From an uncultured Bacteroidales bacterium (lineage in GTDB: Bacteria > Bacteroidota > Bacteroidia > Bacteroidales > UBA932): a stretch of 64,000 bases of DNA. The translations under genes were made by a program, and so were the position numbers. Shown here piece by piece: positions 40,788 to 49,748 of this stretch. The notes under the pieces are model-generated. The model did not search any database. It was not told where the DNA came from and saw only the letters and a list, made by a program, of their open reading frames with translations. Each line of letters starts with the position of its first letter. The first letter of the stretch is position 1. The DNA lies in the NCBI GenBank assembly GCA_900541925.1, contig UQMB01000003.1, positions 62,001 to 126,000 of the forward strand. Direction: 5' to 3'.

Positions 40788-42232
40788 ACTGGAAAGTCAT
40801 AAGCCGCAACATAGGCTATGCCCTGCTGGTCAGTGCGCTTTTCATGCTCCTGTCGGTGTTCGTGTCCATCGGCAACGGCAATGACTCGGCCCTTGCGGCC
40901 CTGTCGATATCGTTCCTGATTACATTCATCGTCGGGATATTCCCATTCATATTCGTGCGCCGGACTTCGGTGATAAGCCTGAAGGAGGGTTATGTGATCA
41001 TCACCCTGTCGTGGCTGCTCTCGTTCGTCTTCGGTATGCTGCCTTATGCCCTGTGGGGCGGTCCTTTCACCTTGCAGAACGCCTGGTTCGAGTCCGTCAG
41101 CGGGTTCACCACCTGCGGGGCCACGATACTGGACAATGTGGAGGCCCTTCCCAAGAGTCTTCTTTTCTGGAGGGCGTCTACGCATTTCATCGGTGGCTTG
41201 GGAGTCGTCGTGTTCCTGCTGCTTATAATCCCTGAGTCCAGTCCTATGCGTATGCGCCTGACCAACATGGAGTTGACCGAGTTGAGCCGCGCAGGGTACT
41301 CCACGCGTCCCAACAAGATAGTATATGTCTTCGCTTATGTGTATCTGGCCCTGTTCGCCGCTGCCACAATATGTTATTTGCTGGCAGGCATGAGCCTTTT
41401 CGACGCGGTGTGCCATGCGATGAGCGTCGTCTCCACCGGAGGATTCAGTACCAGGGGCCGGTCCATAGCCGCCTTCGACTCCCGTGCGGTCGAGGCTGTC
41501 ACCATGCTGTTCATGTATCTGGCGTCCATCCATTTCGGCATCATATATATTTCCTTCGTCACCCGCTCCCTGAAGCCGCTCAGGAATCCTGTGATCAAGT
41601 TCTACACGATTTCGATCATAGTGACGGCCCTGATTCTCTCCGTCGGGCTGCACAAGAGCGCCGGAGGATGGGGTAGCGCGCTGTGGCAGAGCCTTTTCAG
41701 CACACTATGTATTTCTTCCACTACCGGGTTCGCCATAGTGGACAACGCTTCCTGGCCGATGTGGATGCTTGTCCTGATGATGCTCACCGGAGTGATGTGC
41801 GGAAGCGCCGGTTCGACTGCCGGAGGTATAAAGGTGGACCGGGTACTGCTGCTTTTCAAGTCGCTCGGCCGCTATGTCAACAATATTCTCCACCCCTCAT
41901 CTGTCAATGAGGTCCGTATGGGCCGGAAGGTGCTCGGTGACTCGGAAGTGTCCCCGCATCTGCTGTACATCTGCGTATATGCGCTGCTTGCTCTTGTGTC
42001 TGTGTTCCTATGCCTCTGCGTGGGGGTTGACACGGAGAATTCATTCGTCTCCACGGTGATGAGCCTGAGCAATGTGGGCCCGGGCTGCGGTGCGCTCGGC
42101 TCCATGGGCTCATTCAATTCGGTGCCTCTGCTCGGCAAGTTCATCTTCTCGCTGGACATGTTCCTCGGGAGGGTCGAGATTTATCCTGTGCTCGCCGTGG
42201 TGGCAATGGTTTTCGACAGGAGGAAAGGATGA
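40784..42232 (+). CDS. trkH: Trk potassium uptake protein TrkH
   Basis: A 482-residue polytopic potassium channel-like subunit. The repeated selectivity-filter segments are visible: ESVSGFTTCGATIL, MSVVSTGGFSTRG, STTGFAIVDNA and MSLSNVGPGCGALG, each with the conserved Gly. AGSTAGGIKVDR is the Trk loop motif. TrkH works with the cytoplasmic NAD-binding TrkA ring, which is not encoded in this window. It overlaps both neighbours by ATGA (the HAMP receptor upstream and the helicase downstream). Confidence 0.94.
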   Translation: MNWKVISRNIGYALLVSALFMLLSVFVSIGNGNDSALAALSISFLITFIVGIFPFIFVRRTSVISLKEGYVIITLSWLLSFVFGMLPYALWGGPFTLQNAWFESVSGFTTCGATILDNVEALPKSLLFWRASTHFIGGLGVVVFLLLIIPESSPMRMRLTNMELTELSRAGYSTRPNKIVYVFAYVYLALFAAATICYLLAGMSLFDAVCHAMSVVSTGGFSTRGRSIAAFDSRAVEAVTMLFMYLASIHFGIIYISFVTRSLKPLRNPVIKFYTISIIVTALILSVGLHKSAGGWGSALWQSLFSTLCISSTTGFAIVDNASWPMWMLVLMMLTGVMCGSAGSTAGGIKVDRVLLLFKSLGRYVNNILHPSSVNEVRMGRKVLGDSEVSPHLLYICVYALLALVSVFLCLCVGVDTENSFVSTVMSLSNVGPGCGALGSMGSFNSVPLLGKFIFSLDMFLGRVEIYPVLAVVAMVFDRRKG

Positions 42233-43677
42233 GCGGCGGCCGTTCGGAAATATTGTATAAGCGTTTCAGGGAGCGCTTCAAGCTGGAGCCCACACCCTGT
42301 CAGGACTCCCTGCTGAGGGATGTGGCCTCGTTTGCCGTATGCGACGATGCCGATATCCTGGTCGTGAACGGCTATGCGGGCACCGGCAAGACCAGCGCCA
42401 TGGCCGCCGTCACAGCGGCCTTGAGAGATTTCGGCGTGAAGTCCGTGCTTCTCGCCCCGACGGGGCGCGCCGCCAAGGTGCTCTCCGGGATGAGCGGCAG
42501 ACCGGCGTTCACCATACACAAGCACATATATCGCCAGAAGTCGGTCGGGGCGGACGGCTACGGCAGTTTCTCCCTCGCCCCCAACAAGTCTGTGAAGACC
42601 CTCTTCATCGTGGATGAGGTGTCGCTGATAGGGATAGATGCCGTGCAGCAGGGGAGTTCCACCTCGCTTTTCGGCACCGGAAACCTGCTTGAGGACCTTG
42701 TCGCCTTTGTCCGCTCCGGGGATGACTGCCGGCTTGTGCTGGTGGGAGATGCCGCACAGCTGCCTCCAGTGGGGATGGAGGCTTCTCCCGCGCTGAGCCG
42801 CGAGTATATGGACGGCTTCGGGGGAGTGAGGTATTCCGCGCTCACTTCTGTCGTGCGCCAGGAGCGTGAATCCGGCATATTGCGCAATGCTACCCTCCTG
42901 CGCGAGAGAATCTCGGCGTCATCTCCCGATGAGACTTTCGATGACCTGAGGCTCGACCTTGAGGGCATAGATGATGTGGAGAGGATAGGAGGAGGGGAGC
43001 TCATCGATACTCTTTCGGACGCGTATTCCCGCTACGGCGAGGACGGGACAGTAGTGCTGTGCCGGTCCAACAAGCGGGCCAACCGCTACAACGCCGGGAT
43101 ACGTGGGATGGTCCAGTTCAAGGAGGAGTCTCTGGTCAAGGGGGACAGGCTGATGATAGTCAAGAACTGCTACCAGTTCGTGGAGGACATCCCGGGGCTG
43201 GATTATATAGCCAACGGAGACATCGCCAAGCTGGTGAGCATCTCCGGGTACGAGGAGCGTTACGGCCTGCATTTCGCCGACGCGGTGCTGGACTTCCCGG
43301 ACTACGATGACGCCACGGTGAGGGCAAAAGTCTGCCTGGACACGCTCCAGTCCGAGTCGGCCACTCTCACCTATGAGCAGCAGAACGCCCTGTATCAAGG
43401 CGTCTCCGCCGACTACGCGGACCGCGGCACCAAGAAGAGAATCTGGCAGGCGGTGCGTGAGGACAAGTATTTCAACGCTCTCCAGCTCAAGTACGCGGAG
43501 GCCGTCACCTGCCACAAGTCGCAGGGCGGGCAGTGGGACTGTGTGTTCATAGACTGCCCCTTCTGGCTGCCAGAACAGAGCGTGGACGACCTCAAGTGGC
43601 TCTATACCGCCATCACCAGGGCGGTCAAAAAAGTATATCTGGTCAATTTCAAGGACAGTTTTTTCAAGTTATCATGA
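42229..43677 (+). CDS. RecD-like superfamily 1 DNA helicase
   Basis: A 482-residue ATP-dependent helicase. Seen: Walker A VVNGYAGTGKTSAM (about residue 48), motif Ia LLAPTGRAAKVLS, TIHKHIY, Walker B TLFIVDEVSLIG, motif III LVLVGDAAQLPPVG, and the late VTCHKSQGGQWDCVFID with LYTAITRAVKKVYLV. This is the RecD/Dda-type single-subunit layout common in Bacteroidota, often annotated as ATP-dependent RecD-like helicase. It probably acts in recombination or fork repair. Both ends overlap neighbours by ATGA. Confidence 0.88.
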   Translation: MSGGRSEILYKRFRERFKLEPTPCQDSLLRDVASFAVCDDADILVVNGYAGTGKTSAMAAVTAALRDFGVKSVLLAPTGRAAKVLSGMSGRPAFTIHKHIYRQKSVGADGYGSFSLAPNKSVKTLFIVDEVSLIGIDAVQQGSSTSLFGTGNLLEDLVAFVRSGDDCRLVLVGDAAQLPPVGMEASPALSREYMDGFGGVRYSALTSVVRQERESGILRNATLLRERISASSPDETFDDLRLDLEGIDDVERIGGGELIDTLSDAYSRYGEDGTVVLCRSNKRANRYNAGIRGMVQFKEESLVKGDRLMIVKNCYQFVEDIPGLDYIANGDIAKLVSISGYEERYGLHFADAVLDFPDYDDATVRAKVCLDTLQSESATLTYEQQNALYQGVSADYADRGTKKRIWQAVREDKYFNALQLKYAEAVTCHKSQGGQWDCVFIDCPFWLPEQSVDDLKWLYTAITRAVKKVYLVNFKDSFFKLS

Positions 43678-45527
43678 GAAGGATCATCGCATTGCTGACA
43701 TGCTGCCTGGCGCTCTGCGGCGCAGCGGCGGCCAAGGACTACAACCCGACGCCATCCCCTGACGGGAAGATGCTCGCATTCACGAGGGACAACGATCTCT
43801 GGGTGCGTTCAGTGGCGGATTCGGTGGAGACAAGACTCACTTTTGACGGGTCGCAGCTGATACTCAACGGCTATGCTTCATGGGTGTACTATGAGGAGAT
43901 TCTTGGCCGCGCCTCCAACTACCGCGCGTTCTGGTGGAGTCCTGACTCGAGAAAGATAGGATTCTACCGTTTCGACAACAGCGAGGTGCCGATGTTCCCC
44001 ATCTTCTCTCCTTTCGGGCAGAACGGTTCCCTCTCGCAGACGCGCTACCCCAAGGCCGGCCAGACCAATCCTCAGGTGAGGGTGGGCATCATCGACCTGC
44101 AGGACGGCAGGACCGTATGGGCCGACTTCGACGAGACCGCGGACCAGTACTTCGGGACTCCGTTCTGGGGTGCCGACTCCCGGGAACTGTATGTCTCGCG
44201 CGAGCCGCGCAGGCAGAATGTGCTGGACCTGTATGCCGTCAGCGTGGAGGACGGAAGCAGGCGTGACGTCTATCACGAGGAATATCCGACCTGGGTGGAG
44301 TGGATTGACGGCATGATATTCACGGACAAGGGCCTGTATATGGCCCGCAACTTCGAGACCGGCTGGCAGCAGATATACTTCCTCTCCTACGACGGGACGC
44401 TCAGACGCCTGACCGAGGGCGAGAATTGGGACATCTCCCTGCTCAAGGCCGACGAGAAGAAGGGGAACCTGTGGTTCACAGCCAAACGCGACTCCCGCCT
44501 CCATCCTGCGCTCTACCGGCTTGACCGCAAGGGCCGCGTCACGGCGCTCACTGATCCGGACTACTGCGTGCGCGCTGTCAAGTTCTCGGAGGACGGGAAG
44601 ACCTTCACGGCCGACATCTCCAACGCCCGCGAGCCGTGGCGCGGCATAGAGGGCCGTACCGACCGCTACAGCTGCAAGGTCGTCACGGACACATCCACTG
44701 TGGATCTCTCCTCGCGTCCTTCGCCGCAGATAGTCAAGATCTCCAATGACGGCTTCGACCTCTATGCCCTGATGTCCCTCCCGAAAGACTTCGACCCTTC
44801 GCGCAAGTATCCGGTGCTGATGCAGCTGTACGGCGGCCCCGGCACTCCGTATGTCCGTGACCGCTGGGCAGACCGTGACGCTTCCGACCGCTGGTGCTAC
44901 GAGAACGGGATAATATATATAGTCACAGACCCGCGCTCCTCCGGAGAGAACGGCCGCCGCGGCATGGACCAGGCGTTCCGCCGCATGACTGTGATCGAGC
45001 TTCAGGACTATGTGGCCTGGGCCAAGTGGCTGCAGGCCCTGCCTTATGTGCAGGGGGACAGGATAGGGGTCGAGGGCTTCTCGTTCGGCGGCACCACCAC
45101 TTCAATGCTTGTGCTCCGCTACCCTCAGTACTTCTGCTGCGGCGTGGCCGGCGGCGGGGTCTACGACTGGAACCTCTATGACTCGCATTATACCGAGCGC
45201 TTCATGGATACTCCGCAGGCCAATCCGGAAGGATACGCCGAGGCCGGTGTGCTGACATGGGTGCCGAAGGTCTTCGCTCCGGAGAATGCCTCCCGGCCGG
45301 CTCCTGGCGCGCTCAAGATCACCCACGGCACGGGTGACGACAATGTGCATTTCCAGAATTCCCTGCTGCTTGTGGACGCCCTGCAGAGAGAAGGGTATCA
45401 GTTCGAACTGATGATTTATCCGGACGGCATGCACGGCTACAGGGGGAAGCAGCACCTGCACGACCAGGCTTCAGACCACATCTTCTGGTCGCGCCACCTG
45501 CTCGGCAAGCCTGCGGCAGAGCAGTAG
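43674..45527 (+). CDS. S9 family peptidase, dipeptidyl peptidase IV type
   Basis: The ATG at 43674, overlapping the helicase stop, opens a signal peptide (RRIIALLTCCLALCGAAAA); 617 residues. The N-terminal beta-propeller contains YASWVYYEEILGR, matching the Glu-Glu motif that recognises the free N-terminus in DPP IV. The hydrolase domain has the nucleophile Ser in VEGFSFGGTTT, Asp in HGTGDDNVHFQNS and His in PDGMHGYRG. DPP IV enzymes remove X-Pro or X-Ala dipeptides in the periplasm. The last 57 bases overlap the opposing methyltransferase gene. Confidence 0.92.
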   Translation: MRRIIALLTCCLALCGAAAAKDYNPTPSPDGKMLAFTRDNDLWVRSVADSVETRLTFDGSQLILNGYASWVYYEEILGRASNYRAFWWSPDSRKIGFYRFDNSEVPMFPIFSPFGQNGSLSQTRYPKAGQTNPQVRVGIIDLQDGRTVWADFDETADQYFGTPFWGADSRELYVSREPRRQNVLDLYAVSVEDGSRRDVYHEEYPTWVEWIDGMIFTDKGLYMARNFETGWQQIYFLSYDGTLRRLTEGENWDISLLKADEKKGNLWFTAKRDSRLHPALYRLDRKGRVTALTDPDYCVRAVKFSEDGKTFTADISNAREPWRGIEGRTDRYSCKVVTDTSTVDLSSRPSPQIVKISNDGFDLYALMSLPKDFDPSRKYPVLMQLYGGPGTPYVRDRWADRDASDRWCYENGIIYIVTDPRSSGENGRRGMDQAFRRMTVIELQDYVAWAKWLQALPYVQGDRIGVEGFSFGGTTTSMLVLRYPQYFCCGVAGGGVYDWNLYDSHYTERFMDTPQANPEGYAEAGVLTWVPKVFAPENASRPAPGALKITHGTGDDNVHFQNSLLLVDALQREGYQFELMIYPDGMHGYRGKQHLHDQASDHIFWSRHLLGKPAAEQ

Positions 45528-46610
45528 CGTCCTGCGGCCGGCGACGCTGCATCCGAAGATGTGGCGCCGCGGGTCTTCTCCGACTTTCAGCTTGCCCCGC
45601 AGCGTCTCGCTGCTGACTGGCACATTGCGTGCGCTTACACCTGCGCACGGGTAGAGTTTCCGCGCTTCCCTGAGGCCTTCGCCGTTCATGGGGAGCGCAT
45701 GCTCTATGAGGAAAGTCCTGATGAGAGGGGAGTTCGCCGGGTGGTCCGAGAGATACAGCCTCGTGGACTTGTCGGCCTCTTTCAGGCCGAATCTCTCTCC
45801 CGTGAGGTGGAATGCCCCGGATTTGAGAAGGCCGGCGCATGGTTCGTGCAGGTATTCGCCCGCCTCCGCGCCGGAGGCATATTCCGTCTTGGCGTCATTC
45901 TCATCTTCGGGGGTGAAGCTGAATTCTTCCCCGGGGGAGTCGAGATCCACGACATGGATGCGGTAGCTGTCCCGTCCCCCGGATTCGAGGACGCAGAGCA
46001 GTTCCTTCACTTCGGAATGCAGGCTGACGATGTGAACTTCCCTGAGGGCCTGGCCGAAAACGCCCGCGAGCAGGCTGATGTCCGCCATGGGGGAGAGTTT
46101 CAGGAGCACCATGGACGGCTTCTCCAGGAGTGCCGGCAGCAGAGGCCTTATGTCCGGGGAGCAGTCTTCGAGCCTGAACACCTTGCGTCCCGTCCCGTCC
46201 CGCCGTGCCGGGTCGGCGTAGAACACGTCACATTCCGGAAGCGTGGTGCCGGGTCCGACTTCCTGGCAGCGGACTTCTATATTGTCCGCTCCGAAGCGGT
46301 GGAAATTGCCGCGCGCCGCCTCGGCGAGAGGGGCTGACCGCTCGAAACTGACCACCCTCTCCGCCGCGCGTGAAAGGGCGAGGCTGTCTACGCCCAGCCC
46401 GCAGGTGAGGTCGCATATGGCCTTGATGCCGCATGGGAAGCGACCCGTCAGCAGGCGGCGCTTGTAGTCTGCCGCCGCTTCTGAGGAGCACTGCTCCAGA
46501 CTGAGCGCGGAGGGGATTTCAGCCCCGAGCCAGCCGGGTATCTTCTTGCTGACCTTGCGCTCTGTCCCGCTGTCGATGTCCGAGAGTATGTCGGCGAAGC
46601 TTTTTTTCAT
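45471..46610 (-). CDS. Class I SAM-dependent methyltransferase with THUMP-like domain
   Basis: A 379-residue protein: an N-terminal extension, then a Rossmann methyltransferase (ICDLTCGLGVDSLALSRAA, about 65-84; acidic end of strand 2 in SFERS; and DVFYADPARRDGTG, the DPAR motif), followed by a C-terminal THUMP-like domain ending GCSVAGRRTLL. The PG_1098-type proteins of Bacteroidota have this order; a nucleic-acid, probably rRNA or tRNA, substrate is likely but not proven. The start has a TACATTTG box only 5 nt upstream. The 3' end overlaps the DPP IV gene by 57 bp. Confidence 0.85.
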   Translation of the reverse strand: MKKSFADILSDIDSGTERKVSKKIPGWLGAEIPSALSLEQCSSEAAADYKRRLLTGRFPCGIKAICDLTCGLGVDSLALSRAAERVVSFERSAPLAEAARGNFHRFGADNIEVRCQEVGPGTTLPECDVFYADPARRDGTGRKVFRLEDCSPDIRPLLPALLEKPSMVLLKLSPMADISLLAGVFGQALREVHIVSLHSEVKELLCVLESGGRDSYRIHVVDLDSPGEEFSFTPEDENDAKTEYASGAEAGEYLHEPCAGLLKSGAFHLTGERFGLKEADKSTRLYLSDHPANSPLIRTFLIEHALPMNGEGLREARKLYPCAGVSARNVPVSSETLRGKLKVGEDPRRHIFGCSVAGRRTLLLCRRLAEQVARPEDVV

Positions 46611-46615
46611 CGGCG

Positions 46616-46652
46616 CAAATGTAGGAATAATTGATTATTTTCTTTAGTTTTG
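46616..46652. promoter_or_regulatory. Divergent -7 boxes for the methyltransferase and phosphohexomutase genes
   Basis: CAAATGTA at 46616..46623 reads TACATTTG on the minus strand, 5 nt from the methyltransferase ATG. TAGTTTTG at 46645..46652 faces the phosphohexomutase ATG, 37 nt downstream. Confidence 0.45.
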
Positions 46653-46689
46653 GAGAATAATGTAACACTTATAAGACAGACTTTGGCCG

Positions 46690-48354
46690 ATGAAAGAATT
46701 CGAACTTAGAGCACAGAGCTGGTTGGACGGAGATTTCGACCAGGAGACAAAAATCAAAGTGATGCAGCTCCGCAGCAGCGACCCTGCCGGGTTTGAGGAT
46801 GCATTCTACAAGAACCTTGAATTCGGTACCGGCGGGTTGCGCGGCCTGATGGGTGTCGGGACCAACCGTATGAACAAGTACACGGTCGGGATGGCCACCC
46901 AGGGGCTTGCCAACTACATCCTCTCGCACTGCAGTGATCCGGACCCGAAGGTCTGCATCTCCTACGATTCGCGCAATCACAGCAAAGAGTTCGCGCGCAT
47001 CACGGCGGATGTGCTTTCCGCCAACTGCATACATGTCTATATATTTGACAATATCCGGCCTACGCCGGAGATGAGCTATGCCGTGCGCCTGAAGGGCGCG
47101 GTGGCCGGGGTCATGATTACGGCCTCGCACAACCCAAAGGAATACAACGGCTACAAGGTCAGCTGGTCGGACGGCGGGCAGGTGACTTCTCCTGTAGACA
47201 AGGAGATAGTCGCCGAAGTGGCCAAGATCACTGACCCGTCCATGGTGAAGTTCACCTCGGACCTGCGTTGCGGCGAGATAGAGCTTATGGGGGCTGATGT
47301 CGACGAGTGCTATCTGCGTGACCTCCTCTCCCTGAGCCTGAGTCCGGACCTGTGCCGCAAGCACTCGGGCCTCAAGGTCGTCTACACCCCTCTGCACGGC
47401 TGCGGAGTGCGCCTCATCCCTGAGATACTCAAGCGCCTGGGCTTCGAGAACATCATCCATGTGCCGGAACAGGACATGTCGGACGGGAACTTCCCGACTG
47501 TAGTCTCCCCTAATCCTGAGGAGCCTGCGGCATTGAAGATGGCCCTCGACAAGGCGGAGCAGACCGGAGCGGACATCGTTATGGGCTCTGACCCTGATTC
47601 GGACCGTCTCGGCATCGCCGTGCGCGACAATGACGGCAAGATGGTGCTCTTCAACGGCAATCAGACGGCGTCGCTCCTCACATACTATGTCCTGACGCGC
47701 CGCAAGGCTCTGGGTACGCTGGGCTCCGGCAAATATGTTGTCAAGACCATAGTGACCACGGAACTCATAACCGAGATCTGCAAGAGCTTCGGGGTGCCTG
47801 TATATGATGTGCTTACAGGATTCAAATACATAGCCGAGGTGGTCAAGCGCCACGAGGCGGTCGGCGGGGAGTTCATCTGCGGAGGCGAGGAGAGCTACGG
47901 CTTCAATATCGGGCAGTTCGTTCGCGACAAGGACGCCGTGGTCACGGCCATGATGGTCTGCGAGTGCGCAGCCTGGGCGGCGGAGCAGGGACTCACGCTC
48001 TATCAGCTCATGCAGAAGATATATAAAGAATACGGCTATCGTAAAGAGGGTCTGGTGTCTGTGGTGCGCAAAGGCATAAGCGGGGCCCAGGAGATTCAGA
48101 AGATGATGTCCGGCCTGCGCTCCAATCCTCCGAAGGAGCTCTGTGGCTCGCCGGTGTGCAGGGTCGTGGATTATCTGGAGCCGGAGAAGACCGGCCAGCC
48201 GTCGTCCAATGTCCTGCAGTTCTTCGATGAGGCTGGAGATGTGGTGTCAGTAAGACCTTCTGGCACCGAGCCTAAGATAAAGTTCTACTTCGGGGCCAAG
48301 GGCGACGACGCCGACGCCAAGATCGAAGCCCTCAAGAAGCAGTTCTGCGCTTAG
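46690..48354 (+). CDS. Phosphohexomutase (phosphoglucomutase/phosphomannomutase family)
   Basis: A 554-residue alpha-D-phosphohexomutase. Seen: GTGGLRGLMGVGTNRMN near the N-terminus, the phosphoserine loop GVMITASHNPKEYNGYK, the magnesium loop MGSDPDSDRLGIA, the sugar-binding loop CGGEESYGF, and the C-terminal phosphate-binding VSVRPSGTEPKIKFY. The length matches the PgcA-like group, which interconverts glucose 1- and 6-phosphate; mannose use is also possible. It links glycolysis (Pgi is in this window) with nucleotide-sugar synthesis. It appears monocistronic. Confidence 0.93.
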   Translation: MKEFELRAQSWLDGDFDQETKIKVMQLRSSDPAGFEDAFYKNLEFGTGGLRGLMGVGTNRMNKYTVGMATQGLANYILSHCSDPDPKVCISYDSRNHSKEFARITADVLSANCIHVYIFDNIRPTPEMSYAVRLKGAVAGVMITASHNPKEYNGYKVSWSDGGQVTSPVDKEIVAEVAKITDPSMVKFTSDLRCGEIELMGADVDECYLRDLLSLSLSPDLCRKHSGLKVVYTPLHGCGVRLIPEILKRLGFENIIHVPEQDMSDGNFPTVVSPNPEEPAALKMALDKAEQTGADIVMGSDPDSDRLGIAVRDNDGKMVLFNGNQTASLLTYYVLTRRKALGTLGSGKYVVKTIVTTELITEICKSFGVPVYDVLTGFKYIAEVVKRHEAVGGEFICGGEESYGFNIGQFVRDKDAVVTAMMVCECAAWAAEQGLTLYQLMQKIYKEYGYRKEGLVSVVRKGISGAQEIQKMMSGLRSNPPKELCGSPVCRVVDYLEPEKTGQPSSNVLQFFDEAGDVVSVRPSGTEPKIKFYFGAKGDDADAKIEALKKQFCA

Positions 48355-48374
48355 TAATCGTCAAAAAACAAGTT

Positions 48375-48391
48375 GCCGCCCGCCTGGCGGC
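48375..48391 (-). terminator. Short hairpin between phosphohexomutase and nth
   Basis: GCCGCC, 5-nt loop, GGCGGC. On the minus strand it is followed by AACTTGTTTTTTG, so it could end the nth transcript; on the plus strand the T run is displaced. The stem is only 6 bp, so the call is tentative. Confidence 0.45.
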
Positions 48392-48392
48392 G

Positions 48393-49019
48393 TCAGATGA
48401 GTTTTTTACACCAGAGTGCGAGGGGACATCCTTCGCACTTCGGCTTTATGGCCGTGCAGGTGTAGCGTCCGTGGAGAATCAGCCAGTGGTGGGCGATGGG
48501 GCGCAGTTCCGGCGGGATGTGGTTTTCGAGGTCTTTCTCGACCTCAAGCGGAGTTCTGCCCCTGGAGAGCCCGAGCCTGCGGGCGACCCTGAACACATGC
48601 GTGTCCACTGCGATGACCGGCTTCCCCCAGATCACCGAGGCGACGACATTGGCCGTCTTGCGCCCGACTCCCGGCAGGGTCATCAGTTCATCTATGCCGG
48701 AGGGGACCTCTCCGCCGAAGTCGCTGACCAGCTTGCCGGCCATCGCTATCAGGTGCCGGGCTTTGCTGTTGGGGTATGAGATGGACTTTATCAGGGCCAG
48801 CACGTCGTCGAAACCGGCTTCCGACAGGCTTTTCGGATCGGGATATGCCTTGAACAGGGCCGGTGTGGTGAGATTGACCCTCTTGTCGGTGCATTGCGCT
48901 GACAGCATCACCGCCACAAGCAGCTGGAATGTGGAGTCGAAATGCAGTTCCGAACGGGCGTCCGGCTCGTGCCTGATGAAATAATCAAGAATCCCGGAAT
49001 ATCTCTCGGCGAGGGTCAT
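48393..49019 (-). CDS. nth: Endonuclease III
   Basis: A 208-residue base-excision DNA glycosylase/AP lyase that removes oxidised pyrimidines. Seen: the helix-hairpin-helix LMTLPGVGRKTANVV with the catalytic Lys, the catalytic Asp in VIAVDTHVFRVARRLGL, and the C-terminal [4Fe-4S] cluster C-x6-C-x2-C-x5-C (CTAIKPKCEGCPLALWC). The length is typical. It starts in a 4-bp overlap with the ftsE stop, so the two are co-translated. Confidence 0.97.
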   Translation of the reverse strand: MTLAERYSGILDYFIRHEPDARSELHFDSTFQLLVAVMLSAQCTDKRVNLTTPALFKAYPDPKSLSEAGFDDVLALIKSISYPNSKARHLIAMAGKLVSDFGGEVPSGIDELMTLPGVGRKTANVVASVIWGKPVIAVDTHVFRVARRLGLSRGRTPLEVEKDLENHIPPELRPIAHHWLILHGRYTCTAIKPKCEGCPLALWCKKLI

Positions 49020-49693
49020 ACGATTTCCTTGCAGCTTTCGTCCCCGGTCTCGAACACTCTTCCGGGGTAGCGCGAGCAGATGCCTCTGTTGTGCGTGACC
49101 ATCACTATGGCGGTGCTCTTCTCCTCGTTTATCTTCTTGAGAAGCTGGAGTATGCCCTCTGCCGTGTCTTCGTCGAGGTTGCCGGTCGGCTCGTCTGCCA
49201 CGATGACTTCAGGGTCGTTGAGCAGGGCGCGCGCTATCGCGATGCGCTGCTGCTCGCCTCCGGACAGCTGGTGTGGCATCTTGTGGGCTTTGGTCTCCAT
49301 TCCCACGGCTTCCAGCACCTCTTCTATCCGCCGCCCTATCTCCTTGCCGTCCTTCCATCCGGTCGCTTTCAGCACGAACGAGAGGTTGCCCTCCACAGTC
49401 CTGTCCATCAGGAGCTGGAAATCCTGGAACACGACTCCCAGCCTGCGTCTCAGGTATGGGATGTCCTTCTTGCGTATGCTCTCGAGGGCGTAGCCGCAGA
49501 CGGACCCGCTGCCTGCTCCGAGAGGGTTTTCCGCTGTGATGGTGCGTATTATGGAAGTCTTGCCGCTGCCGACTTTCCCGACTATGTAGACGAGGTCGCC
49601 GGGGTAGACCTCCAGGTCAAGCCCGTAGATTACAGTGTTCTCGCCGTTCAGGATGTCGGCGGCGGTGAAAGATATGACAGGAGTTTTCTCCAT
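49016..49693 (-). CDS. ftsE: ABC transporter ATP-binding protein, FtsE-like
   Basis: A 225-residue single ATPase domain. Seen: Walker A VGKVGSGKTSIIR, Q-loop region VVFQDFQLLMD, signature LSGGEQQRIAIARAL, Walker B VIVADEPTGNLD and the switch His in VTHNRGIC. The length, the LMDRTVEGNLSFVL segment and the absence of a fused permease fit FtsE, which with FtsX controls septal peptidoglycan hydrolases. No ftsX is in the window, so another MacB/LolD-type ATPase remains possible. A TATCTTTG box lies 5 nt before the ATG; nth follows. Confidence 0.82.
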   Translation of the reverse strand: MEKTPVISFTAADILNGENTVIYGLDLEVYPGDLVYIVGKVGSGKTSIIRTITAENPLGAGSGSVCGYALESIRKKDIPYLRRRLGVVFQDFQLLMDRTVEGNLSFVLKATGWKDGKEIGRRIEEVLEAVGMETKAHKMPHQLSGGEQQRIAIARALLNDPEVIVADEPTGNLDEDTAEGILQLLKKINEEKSTAIVMVTHNRGICSRYPGRVFETGDESCKEIV

Positions 49694-49698
49694 GGCTG

Positions 49699-49729
49699 CA
49701 AAGATAGTCGAAAATTTTGAGTAAATTTG
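49699..49729. promoter_or_regulatory. Divergent -7 boxes for ftsE and the large TPR gene
   Basis: CAAAGATA at 49699..49706 reads TATCTTTG on the minus strand, 5 nt from the ftsE ATG. TAAATTTG at 49722..49729 lies 19 nt before the TPR gene ATG at 49749. Confidence 0.5.
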
Positions 49730-49748
49730 TAGACTAGGGCTTTATATT

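Noticed and set aside
46669..47853. A 394-codon minus-strand open frame opposite the phosphohexomutase gene
   Set aside because: The plus strand carries all catalytic loops of a phosphohexomutase; the antisense frame has no family features.
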